From: Gordonia jinghuaiqii
GTDB lineage: Bacteria > Actinomycetota > Actinomycetes > Mycobacteriales > Mycobacteriaceae
DNA: 64,000 nucleotides
Assembly (NCBI RefSeq): GCF_014041935.1
Contig: NZ_CP059491.1
Coordinates: forward strand, 4,836,001-4,900,000
Direction: 5' to 3'
This document shows, piece by piece, positions 25,407 to 33,487 of the stretch. Below the pieces are notes generated by a model. It saw only the letters and a list, made by a program, of their open reading frames with translations, was not told the DNA's origin and searched no databases. The translations under genes were made by a program, and so were the position numbers. Positions within the stretch are counted from its first letter, which is position 1. The number at the start of each line of letters is the position of its first letter.

Positions 25407-26279
25407 TCAACTCCCCTGACTCTCGCGGCCGCTTCCTCCGATGGCCTGGCAGACCGCCCAGCCCACGATCACGATGACGTGAAGCACATACAGCCACAGG
25501 CCGACGGCGACGACACCGCCGATCACGCGCAGACCCCCGTAGGGGATGCCGACGTCGAGCGGGATGGACAGGAACAACAGGAACCCCTGGACGAATCCCG
25601 CGATGAACGACGCGGTCCCGAGCGCCGCCGCTCCCGCCGCTACCGGCGTCGGTGTCCCGGGCGTCACCTTCCAGTACACCCAGGTCAGGACCGCCGCAAC
25701 GGTCAGCCATACGGTGACGAAGCCGATGACCACACGCGCGGCGAGATCCCAGAATCCACCGGACCCGCCGCCATCGGGCGCGAGCCCGGTGATCGATGCG
25801 GCCACGACGGCGGCGATGTGGGCCAGCGGCGGGACCAGCACGACCAGACCGAGGATCGCCAGCCGCGACCGCCAGCCGGTGAACCGGTCCCGGTGCGGGT
25901 ACATCGACATGCACGCGCGCCGGAGACCCTCGCCGTAGAAGGAGGCGGGGAACAGCAACACGATGGCGCTGACGACACCGAGGTGCGTGCCGACCACCAC
26001 GGCCTCGGCGAACACCGGACGGGCACCCATGTCCGGCGGGATCAGCACTCTCGACGCGGTGAGCGACTCATCGGCGGCGTCCGTCCCGCGTATCCACGTC
26101 GTCGACCAGATCGCCAGCAGCACCCATGGCACGATGGCGATTGCGGCGTAGTAGGTGAGGGTTGCCGCGGCGGCGGCGAGATCACCACGGGCGAGTACGC
26201 GGCGGGTGTCGGAGACCAGGCCGCGGGCACCGGAGACCAGTGCGCGCGCGTCGAAGATCGCGAGGCTATCGCGAGTCAT
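25407..26279 (-). CDS. YihY/BrkB family membrane protein
   Basis: 290 aa with about six transmembrane helices. The segments AAAATLTYYAAIAIVPWVLL and FYGEGLRRACMSMY fit the YihY/BrkB family, once thought to be ribonuclease BN and now of unclear function, perhaps transport. The start is uncertain: this ATG or a GTG nine codons upstream. One base separates its stop from the next gene, so the pair is co-transcribed and leads into the idi-crtB-crtI operon. Confidence 0.72.
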   Translation of the reverse strand: MTRDSLAIFDARALVSGARGLVSDTRRVLARGDLAAAAATLTYYAAIAIVPWVLLAIWSTTWIRGTDAADESLTASRVLIPPDMGARPVFAEAVVVGTHLGVVSAIVLLFPASFYGEGLRRACMSMYPHRDRFTGWRSRLAILGLVVLVPPLAHIAAVVAASITGLAPDGGGSGGFWDLAARVVIGFVTVWLTVAAVLTWVYWKVTPGTPTPVAAGAAALGTASFIAGFVQGFLLFLSIPLDVGIPYGGLRVIGGVVAVGLWLYVLHVIVIVGWAVCQAIGGSGRESQGS

Positions 26280-26374
26280 CGTCGGGGCCGCACGGCGCAG
26301 GGTCACCCGTCCGGCATACCTCACAACGCGCTGTTCGTGCCGTATCGCCAGGTCAGACAGGGTTCCGCGTGGGG

Positions 26375-27019
26375 TCAGACGGATACGAAGAGCGCGACTG
26401 CCATCGCGATCATGATCACCGCGACGACGGCGTCGAGCACCTTCCATGCCCCCGGACTCGCGAAGAACCCCGACAGCTTGCGCGCACCGCCGCCGAGAGC
26501 GGTGAACCAGATCACGCTGGCCGCGCATGCGCCGATCGCGAAGGCCCACTTGCCGTTTCCGTGCCCATTGGCAATCGCACCCATGGTGAGGACGGTGTCG
26601 AGATAGACGTGCGGGTTGAGCCACGTGAGCGCCAGCGCCGTGCCCACCGCCACCCAGCGGCCGGCCGACTCCGCCTCTCCCGCGTTCGTGGCGATCGCGG
26701 CGTTGCTCCGCAGACTCCGCCTGGCGGCCAGCAGGCCGAGCACGAGGATGTACAGCCCGCCCGCGATCTTGGCCACGGTCACGACCTGCGGATGGGTGGC
26801 GACCAGGGCGCCGAGACCGGCAACACCCGCGACGATCAGGACCACATCGGAGATCGCGCAGACCGCAACGATGGGCGCGGTGTGCCGTCGGGCGACACCC
26901 TGCCGCAGCACGTAGACGTTCTGGGGGCCGATCGCGATGATCAGGCCCGCTCCGGTCAGCAATCCGGCGAACGCCGGAACGAGGTAGCTGGTCACCTCGA
27001 TGAGGCTAGGAGCCGCCAC
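26375..27019 (-). CDS. LysE/ArgO family amino-acid exporter
   Basis: 214 aa, about six transmembrane helices. The GPQNVYVLRQG near residue 31 and WLNPHVYLDTV near 133 are the signature segments of LysE/ArgO exporters of lysine and arginine. A GTG start gives the usual length. The 47 bp upstream of it is AT-rich for this genome. A LysG/ArgP-like regulator lies 1.9 kb away in divergent orientation, with two other genes between them. Confidence 0.85.
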   Translation of the reverse strand: MAAPSLIEVTSYLVPAFAGLLTGAGLIIAIGPQNVYVLRQGVARRHTAPIVAVCAISDVVLIVAGVAGLGALVATHPQVVTVAKIAGGLYILVLGLLAARRSLRSNAAIATNAGEAESAGRWVAVGTALALTWLNPHVYLDTVLTMGAIANGHGNGKWAFAIGACAASVIWFTALGGGARKLSGFFASPGAWKVLDAVVAVIMIAMAVALFVSV

Positions 27020-27066
27020 ATCGTCAGTACAGCGAATGTTTCTGATGAATCATTAACAGAACTTAA

Positions 27067-27681
27067 TCAGCCGGCCCGGCCGAGGCCAACCGCCCGCAAC
27101 AACGCACAGAATGTGTCGATGTAGGCCTCGATGTCGAGGTCCCCCACCAGGCCCTGCTGCACCACGGCACCCTGCATCATCGACACCATCACCTGCGCGA
27201 GAACCGCGGGGTCACCGGGAAGCTCGTGCCCGGCGTCGCGCCATTCGATCAGGACACGTTCGAAGACACCGCGCAATCCGTGCACGATGTCTGCCACGGT
27301 GTCGCGCAGGGGCGGATTGTTCGCAGCTTCACCCCAGACCGTCAACACCATCCGGAAGCCGTCGGTCAGCGGGGCGATCTCGACCATCACCCTGGAGGCG
27401 AGCGCGCGCACCGCGTCCTCGGGCGAGGCCATCTGAGGCGACTGCTCGTCGAAGCTGCTGATCCCGGCCTCATAGGCGACGAACATCGACCGCGCGACCG
27501 CGGCGATCAACTCCTCCTTCGACGAGTAGTAGGAGTAGACCGCCCCGGCACTGAGCCCGGATTCGCGGATGACGTCGGACATCGAGGCCCGGTGGAAGCC
27601 CTTGTCCACGAAACAGCGACGCGCGGCCTCGAGTATCTGCTGGCTGCGCTCGAGCTTGCGCTCGTCACTGATCTTCGGCAT
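27067..27681 (-). CDS. TetR family regulator of the divergent membrane protein
   Basis: 204 aa. The helix-turn-helix MSDVIRESGLSAGAVYSYYS is at about residues 34-53. The ligand domain is helical with no assigned ligand. It is divergent from a YhgE-like membrane protein, and two near-identical palindromes lie in the 94-bp gap. Together they look like a self-contained regulator-plus-transporter cassette. Confidence 0.85.
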   Translation of the reverse strand: MPKISDERKLERSQQILEAARRCFVDKGFHRASMSDVIRESGLSAGAVYSYYSSKEELIAAVARSMFVAYEAGISSFDEQSPQMASPEDAVRALASRVMVEIAPLTDGFRMVLTVWGEAANNPPLRDTVADIVHGLRGVFERVLIEWRDAGHELPGDPAVLAQVMVSMMQGAVVQQGLVGDLDIEAYIDTFCALLRAVGLGRAG

Positions 27682-27694
27682 TCGACCAGCATAA

Positions 27695-27708
27695 AACGAA
27701 TATTCGTT
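27695..27708. promoter_or_regulatory. TetR operator, site 1
   Basis: AACGAATATTCGTT, a perfect 14-bp palindrome 13 bases before the tetR start. The same half-sites recur at site 2, 50 bp away. Confidence 0.65.
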
Positions 27709-27744
27709 CTTGATTGTTCATCGGCACGGGCGCATACTCACTAA

Positions 27745-27758
27745 AACGAAGGTTCGTT
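27745..27758. promoter_or_regulatory. TetR operator, site 2
   Basis: AACGAA-GG-TTCGTT, with the same 6-bp arms and flanks (AAAACGAA, TTCGTTCTT) as site 1. It lies 17 bases before the membrane-protein start and would block it. Confidence 0.65.
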
Positions 27759-27775
27759 CTTTTTAGGAGCAGGCG

Positions 27776-28837
27776 ATGAGTGCACATCCAGAGGCTGCCG
27801 AAGCAGTCGCCGACGACCAGCCGTTGTCCTCCGGGCCGGGCGCTCGACCCGCGACGTCGTCGAACCACACGCCGGGCTGGCGGATGGTCGTCGCGATGGT
27901 CGTGCTGATCCCGACCGTCGTCGTCGCCATCGCGGCGATGTTCGTGTCACTGGCCGTCGACCCGGAACCGCATCGAGTCCCGCTGGGGGTGGTTGCTCCT
28001 CCGGCCGCGTCGCAGGCCATCGAGTCGGCACTGGCCGAGCGGGCCGGCGACGACGCCTTCGTGATCGAGCAGTTCGCCGACGCCGAGGGCGCCCGTGCCG
28101 CGATCGAGCGGCGGGACATCGCCGGGGCGTTCACGATCGGCCCGGATGGCGTGACCGTGCTGACCGCGGAGGCCGGGTCGGCCGTGCTGGCACAGGTGGT
28201 GGCAGCGACCGGAACCGGTATCGCCACCGCACGATCACTGCCGGTCACCGTCGAGTCGGTGGTGTCGACACCCGAGACCGATGCGCGCGGTACCGGATTC
28301 GCGGCCGGCCTGCTCCCGCTCCTCATCGCCGGCATGGCCCTGGGCGCGGCGGCGGCGATCGCGTTGCGCGGCCGGGTGGCCATGCAACTGACCGTGGCGA
28401 CGCTGGGATCGTTGGTGGCCGGGTTCGGATTCGCCGCGGTGTGGTCCTGGCTCGGTGTCATCGACGGGGGCGTCGCCGCCGTGGGCCTGGCCGCGGCGCT
28501 CATGATCGGCGCGATCGTGTGGTTCACGGCCGGCTTGGGAGCACTGCTGGGCCCGGCCGGGGTGGGCGTCTCGGCTCTCTTGATGGTGCTGATCTCCAAC
28601 CCGCTGTCGGGGCTCGCATCCTCGCCGTATCTGCTCCCCGCGCCCTGGGGTGCCGTCGGTCAGTGGCTGCCGCCCGGCGCGGGCGGGACCCTGCTCCGCT
28701 CGGTTGCCTACTTCCCGGAAGCGGGCATCGCCGGCCCGGTGGCCATCCTGCTCGGCTGGGTCGTGGCAGGTGCCGCACTGCTGGGGTTGGCCGCCCTGCG
28801 GCAGGCCCGAACGCAGGCGGCGGTCGCTCGGGGCTAG
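27776..28837 (+). CDS. YhgE/DUF3533-like ABC-2-type membrane protein
   Basis: 353 aa. One membrane helix lies near residues 37-59, followed by a 110-residue extracytoplasmic domain, then about five helices to the end. This resembles the YhgE/Pip family and DUF3533 proteins of the ABC-2 permease superfamily, which export drugs or cell-envelope molecules. AGGAGC precedes the ATG. Two palindromes upstream point to TetR control. No ATPase is adjacent. Confidence 0.7.
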   Translation: MSAHPEAAEAVADDQPLSSGPGARPATSSNHTPGWRMVVAMVVLIPTVVVAIAAMFVSLAVDPEPHRVPLGVVAPPAASQAIESALAERAGDDAFVIEQFADAEGARAAIERRDIAGAFTIGPDGVTVLTAEAGSAVLAQVVAATGTGIATARSLPVTVESVVSTPETDARGTGFAAGLLPLLIAGMALGAAAAIALRGRVAMQLTVATLGSLVAGFGFAAVWSWLGVIDGGVAAVGLAAALMIGAIVWFTAGLGALLGPAGVGVSALLMVLISNPLSGLASSPYLLPAPWGAVGQWLPPGAGGTLLRSVAYFPEAGIAGPVAILLGWVVAGAALLGLAALRQARTQAAVARG

Positions 28838-28894
28838 GAGTCACCGAGACACCAGTACATCCCGATCAGCTGACCTGCCTCTAGGATCGCCTGG

Positions 28895-29800
28895 GTGGAC
28901 ATCAGCCAGGAGGGCTTGCGCACCCTGGCCGCGGTGCTGCGTGAAGGGACCTTCGACGCCGCGGCGGCGTCGCTGCACATCACCCCGTCGGCGGTCAGCC
29001 AGCGCATCAAGGCACTCGAATCCGCGGTCGGCCGGGTGTTGTTGCGGCGCAGCAAGCCTGCCACCGCGACACCCGACGGTGAGATACTGGTCCGTCTCGC
29101 CAAACAGTGGGAGTTGTTGCTCGCCGAGACACGCGCCGAGTTCGTCGGAACTCCCGACGACGAGGACGTACCGCTGACCGCACGGCCCCGAGTCCATCTC
29201 CCCATCGCCGCCAACGCCGACTCGCTCGCGACCTGGCTGCTGCCGGTGCTGGCACGGTTCCATCGGGAACACGCCGTCGCGGTGGAAGTCTTCCGTGACG
29301 ACGAAACACGCAGCAGTGCAATGCTTCGCACCGGGGATGTACTGGCCGCGGTGACATCGCAACCCCTCGCGATCCGCGGCTGCACACTCCGATCCCTCGG
29401 AACGATGCGGTATCTCCCCGTCGCCACACCAGAATTCATCGAGACCTGGCTACCCGAGGGACCCCACGCCGAAGCGCTGGCCCGGGCACCGATGGTGCAG
29501 TTCGACCGCAACGACCACATTCAGCGCAACATCTCGTCGGCGCTGGCCGGCCACCTCATCGATCCGCCAGCGGTGTACATCCCGGCGTCGACCGAATACC
29601 ACCGCGCGGTCGAACTCGGCATCGGCTGGGGTGCGGTACCGGTCGTCCAGATCTCCGAGGCCCTCGACTCCGGCCGGGTGCGCCTCATCGCCGACCACCA
29701 CATCGACGTCCCGCTCTACTGGCAGTACTGGAAGCTGAGTTCCCCTCTGCTGCAAGCACTCACATCGATCGTCGTCGAGGGAGCCGAGGTCGCCCTCTAG
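28895..29800 (+). CDS. LysR-type regulator of the ArgP/LysG group
   Basis: 301 aa. The N-terminal helix-turn-helix (AAASLHITPSAVSQRIKALE) and the effector domain agree with ArgP/LysG (Rv1985c-like), which activates the divergent LysE exporter when lysine or arginine accumulates. The start is GTG. In relatives it directly faces lysE; here a tetR/membrane-protein pair lies between them. It converges on another TetR gene with 11 bp between stops. Confidence 0.82.
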   Translation: MDISQEGLRTLAAVLREGTFDAAAASLHITPSAVSQRIKALESAVGRVLLRRSKPATATPDGEILVRLAKQWELLLAETRAEFVGTPDDEDVPLTARPRVHLPIAANADSLATWLLPVLARFHREHAVAVEVFRDDETRSSAMLRTGDVLAAVTSQPLAIRGCTLRSLGTMRYLPVATPEFIETWLPEGPHAEALARAPMVQFDRNDHIQRNISSALAGHLIDPPAVYIPASTEYHRAVELGIGWGAVPVVQISEALDSGRVRLIADHHIDVPLYWQYWKLSSPLLQALTSIVVEGAEVAL

Positions 29801-29811
29801 CTGCGGCCGGG

Positions 29812-30420
29812 TCAGGCGCGGCCGGTGGCCAGGACGGGCGGGCAGACCCAGCGTCGGATGAACTCGCGAAGGTCGTCGTCCGACCGGGCCGGGTTCGCGG
29901 GGTACTGCAGAAAGCTGAGCCACACCCGCATCACCATCTCGGCCAGACCCGACATCGCGTCGTCGTCGAAGCCGTGCGCCTCCCAGTCGACGTCGAGGCG
30001 ACGCAGCATCGCGGCGCCGAGCTCGACGGCGCCGGCCGAGGTTGCCTCGCGGGTGAAGAACTCGGTTTCGCCGGCCCGCACCATCAATCCGATCGCGGGC
30101 TCGTCGGGCAGGACCCGAAGGCAGTAGATGATGGTCTCGGTGATCGCATCGGCGGGGGTGTGCACCTCGGCGAGATCCGCCTTCATCCGATCGAGGAAAT
30201 CGGCCACGCCGGCATTCGCCACGGCCACCAGCATCTCGTCCACCGACGAGTAGTAGCGGTAGACGGTCTGTCTGGTGACACCCAGCTCGGCGGCAACGTC
30301 GACCAGCCTGGTCTTCTGAGCACCGTAGCGCTCTACGCAACTCGCCGCGGCGCTCAGAATCCTGGCCCTGGCCTCGTCAGAGTCCCGGGGCAGATCGCCT
30401 TGCCACCCCCGGGTCCTCAT
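29812..30420 (-). CDS. TetR family regulator
   Basis: 202 aa. The helix-turn-helix LVDVAAELGVTRQTVYRYYS is at about residues 38-57. It is the last gene of a leftward set with a polytopic membrane protein and an FAD monooxygenase (12 bp and 5 bp gaps). An imperfect inverted repeat upstream of the monooxygenase is the likely target, so it may control its own operon. Confidence 0.82.
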   Translation of the reverse strand: MRTRGWQGDLPRDSDEARARILSAAASCVERYGAQKTRLVDVAAELGVTRQTVYRYYSSVDEMLVAVANAGVADFLDRMKADLAEVHTPADAITETIIYCLRVLPDEPAIGLMVRAGETEFFTREATSAGAVELGAAMLRRLDVDWEAHGFDDDAMSGLAEMVMRVWLSFLQYPANPARSDDDLREFIRRWVCPPVLATGRA

Positions 30421-30432
30421 GCATCCATGCTC

Positions 30433-31680
30433 TCACACGTCTGATGACGAGCGAGCTCCGACAACTGCCGGGCTACCGTCGGCCGCCCGCCGTCCCCGGC
30501 TCAAAGCGACGCCCAGTACGCCGATCGCAACGACGAGACAGGCGATCACATACGGGAGGCTCCCGATCGGCGTGTTGTCGGCGGTGATCCCGTCGTCCGC
30601 GTCGAAGAACGCCGGCAGCGCGGTGAGCCACAGCACCACATGTACCCCGAGGAACAGGAGCGGGAACACGATGAGGAAGGGACGCGCGCTGCGCGCCTCG
30701 TCGACGCCGATCGTCGGGTCGCTGCGCAGGCGACGCCACTGCGAGTACAGCAGTGCCAGTCCGATCCCCCAGACGAGTGCCATCTCGATCCAGTACACGA
30801 TCGTCTGCGCGTCTTGGTTCGCGTTCTCGTCGCGACCGAACAACGCCGTCGGGATGGACAGCAGCGGCATGCTGATGACAGCCACGACACCGGCGACGAT
30901 GATGCGCCATGTCAGCGACCAGCCGCGCGGGGCACGGCCCTGTGAGGTCGGGATCTTCACCAGGCGCACCGCGAGGTAGACGAGCACGGCGAAGGAGACG
31001 GTCGCGAACAGCCACACACTGCCCCACGGCACCGAGGCCAGGGTGGGCACCGCGGCGGGGTTGCCGAGATCGTCGGGCGTGATGCCCTGGGCCCGGAGTT
31101 GGTCGAGACTGTCCCGGTAGTACGGCGCATCGACGTTCCAGGCCCACCACTTGAGCTGGGGGCCGAGCTGATCGAAGATCTCGTAGAAGGTCTGGAAGAC
31201 CAGGGCCAGTACGAGCGAGCCGCGCAGCGCCGAGCGCTTCGAGCCGTCGAAGAAGCCCCACGCCCGGACGATCTCGTAGGCGAGCTGACTCACGGCCGGG
31301 TAGAAGGCGACGATGTAGAGCGGCAACCGGTCGAACATGAAGGTGACCGTGAAGACGTTGTGGGAGAACATGAATCCCATCGCCTCCTCGGCGTGGAACC
31401 AGTTCGGGAAGTACAGCGGCGGCTCGATCACGAACAGGTAGACCAATGAGCCGATCCACACGGTCAAGTTGGTCGGGTCTCCGTCGCGTCGGAGTCGGCG
31501 GATCGCATGGATCAGCGCGAGGATCGCGCCGAGGATGATGGTGACCTCGAGGATCGGTTGCGTCCAGTGGGTCAGATCGGCCGGATTACGAATGGTGACA
31601 AACGGATTGGCGCCCTCACAGTCGAAGCCGAGGTAGCTGGTGATTATCGACGGGACGTCGCCCGGGGTGCAGACTGCCAT
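30433..31680 (-). CDS. Polytopic membrane protein, possibly AveC/spirocyclase-like
   Basis: 415 aa with about eight hydrophobic segments. Conserved-looking aromatic patches include EPPLYFPNWFHAEEAMGF and LKWWAWNVDAPYYRDS. I do not recognise it with certainty; the general size and pattern bring to mind the AveC (spirocyclase) family annotated in actinobacteria beside flavin monooxygenases. It starts five bases after the monooxygenase gene, so the two act together, perhaps on a terpenoid or polyketide. Low confidence in the family. Confidence 0.5.
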   Translation of the reverse strand: MAVCTPGDVPSIITSYLGFDCEGANPFVTIRNPADLTHWTQPILEVTIILGAILALIHAIRRLRRDGDPTNLTVWIGSLVYLFVIEPPLYFPNWFHAEEAMGFMFSHNVFTVTFMFDRLPLYIVAFYPAVSQLAYEIVRAWGFFDGSKRSALRGSLVLALVFQTFYEIFDQLGPQLKWWAWNVDAPYYRDSLDQLRAQGITPDDLGNPAAVPTLASVPWGSVWLFATVSFAVLVYLAVRLVKIPTSQGRAPRGWSLTWRIIVAGVVAVISMPLLSIPTALFGRDENANQDAQTIVYWIEMALVWGIGLALLYSQWRRLRSDPTIGVDEARSARPFLIVFPLLFLGVHVVLWLTALPAFFDADDGITADNTPIGSLPYVIACLVVAIGVLGVALSRGRRAADGSPAVVGARSSSDV

Positions 31681-31685
31681 CGTCT

Positions 31686-33239
31686 CTACTTACCTGCCGC
31701 GGCCGAGACCGCTGCGAACTCACCCTGAGGGGTTCCCTGGGGAATCGCCAGGGCGCGGCCGGCCGGATGGGGCGTGCCGTCGCGCCAGATGTCCGACGGC
31801 GGGTCCTGCTGGTTGTCGGTACCGATCGGCAGCTTGGTGCGCTTGGCAGCTCGTTTGACCGCGAACCACGCCAGGCCGGCCAGGACGCGGGGACTCTTGA
31901 CCATGGTCATGACCGACTCATCCAGGTTGAAGACATCGGCGAAGTGCTGGGCGACGACCTCGTCCTCGCGCGTGGTGGCCGAGATGTGGTTGAAGATCGG
32001 CCAGCTGGCTCGGTTGGCGAGCTGTTGCCGCCACCGCGGCGCGATGTCGGTGCCTTCGGCGTTCTCGTACCCCTGGTCGCGGGCCAGCGCCAGCGTCCAG
32101 ATGTCGTCGAGCAACTCTCGTTGCGAAGCGAAGTAGTCCTTGGTGAACGCACTGTCGACCTGAGTGGCGGCGGCGAGCTTGTCGCGCAACAGCACCGCCG
32201 ACTTCGACGCCGAGCTCATGCCCTGGGCGTAGAACGGGTTGAACCCGCACACAGCGTCGCCCACGACGACCAATCCGGCCGGGGGATTGTCCAATGCGTC
32301 GTAGCGGCGGCGCTTGTTGCCGGTCGACTTGGTGACGAACACCTTGGAGATCGGCTCGCACATTTCGACCGCGCGGGCGAATGCCGGGGCGCGCACCTTG
32401 CGGACGGTGTCCATGAACTCGTCGTCCTTGCGGGGCATCGGGTGACCCCACGATCCCATGGTGACCAGCACGCGGTCGCCTTCGATGGGAAAGATCTGGC
32501 ACAAGAAGTCGTGTTCGATCGGGTGGGGCTTGGTGTCCGAGGTCGGCATCACCGACATCTGCGCCCACCACCAGCTCTCCGGAAGATCCGCCGGCTTCTG
32601 GAACCACTGCGAGACGTAGGTGACACCCGCGTCCAGCGACTGCACCGGGCTCTCGGGCCACCCGGCCTTGACCAGCCAGTCCGAGACCGCAGATCCGCGA
32701 CCGAGGGTGTCGACGACGAAATCCGCGTGGATCACCCGCTTGTCGTCACCGCCGTCGCCACCGACCACCCAGACGCCGGTGACGCGTCCGTTCGGCGTTC
32801 CGCCGTCCACGGTCTCGAGGCCCTCGATGTTGACGCCCTCTTCGACGACGACATTCGGCACCAGGGCGAGCTTGTTACGCAGCGTGCGCTCGATGAGCAA
32901 CCGCGACGCGTAAACCATGGTCATCGGCGCTTCTTTACGCGGCACCCACACCGATCCCTCGCAGTGCGCGGCCGCCAGAGACGGCATCATGTGCAGGGCT
33001 CCGGCATCGATGAGCGCCTCCTCGTAGCCCGGGAACAACTCGCCCATGGCGCGTCGTCCGGAGTTGAGCAGGAAGTGGGGATGCTTGCTCTGCGGGACTC
33101 CCCGACGATGCTCGGCGTCATCAGGAATGATGTCGCGTTCGAGCACCAGCACTTCGTCGAAGTACGGCGCCACTGCGCCTGCGGCGCACATACCCGCGAC
33201 ACTGCCGCCCAGCACAACCGCCCGTTTACCCAGAGACAC
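31686..33239 (-). CDS. FAD-dependent monooxygenase/oxidoreductase
   Basis: 517 aa. The N-terminal GGSVAGMCAAGAVAPYFDEV is the dinucleotide-binding motif and LVVVGDAVCGFNPFYAQGMS the second FAD motif (GD motif), as in PHBH-type monooxygenases and squalene/geranylgeranyl oxidoreductases. A start GTG is preceded by GGAG at 14 bases. It leads a three-gene leftward operon. Substrate unknown; likely hydrophobic, given the membrane-protein partner. Confidence 0.72.
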   Translation of the reverse strand: MSLGKRAVVLGGSVAGMCAAGAVAPYFDEVLVLERDIIPDDAEHRRGVPQSKHPHFLLNSGRRAMGELFPGYEEALIDAGALHMMPSLAAAHCEGSVWVPRKEAPMTMVYASRLLIERTLRNKLALVPNVVVEEGVNIEGLETVDGGTPNGRVTGVWVVGGDGGDDKRVIHADFVVDTLGRGSAVSDWLVKAGWPESPVQSLDAGVTYVSQWFQKPADLPESWWWAQMSVMPTSDTKPHPIEHDFLCQIFPIEGDRVLVTMGSWGHPMPRKDDEFMDTVRKVRAPAFARAVEMCEPISKVFVTKSTGNKRRRYDALDNPPAGLVVVGDAVCGFNPFYAQGMSSASKSAVLLRDKLAAATQVDSAFTKDYFASQRELLDDIWTLALARDQGYENAEGTDIAPRWRQQLANRASWPIFNHISATTREDEVVAQHFADVFNLDESVMTMVKSPRVLAGLAWFAVKRAAKRTKLPIGTDNQQDPPSDIWRDGTPHPAGRALAIPQGTPQGEFAAVSAAAGK

Positions 33240-33255
33240 CGACCCACTCCATCTA

Positions 33256-33288
33256 TGTCACGTCATACGTTTTTTGGATGATGTGTCA
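33256..33288. promoter_or_regulatory. Imperfect inverted repeat in the monooxygenase promoter
   Basis: TGTCACGTCAT and ATGATGTGTCA match in 9 of 11 positions as a dyad around an 11-bp AT-rich centre. It ends 17 bases before the monooxygenase start and is a plausible site for the TetR of the same operon. Confidence 0.45.
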
Positions 33289-33487
33289 CCGTAAGCTGTG
33301 TGCCGGGTCACGTCAACACGTTCTCCGGGTTCGGCTCGATCGGTCACTCAGGGATGCCGTGACGGTGTGCCCGTCGGCGACACCGACCCGGCCGGCCCCC
33401 CGCTTCGCATTCGGTTTCGGTGATCTTCGGCGAAACATGTTGCGACGCTGCCGATCAAATCCTGTCCGCGCCGTAGGCGGCGTGGAG

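Noticed and set aside
33289..33487. 199-bp gap before the FAD monooxygenase promoter
   Set aside because: Inspected for small genes and RNA structure; nothing stood out.
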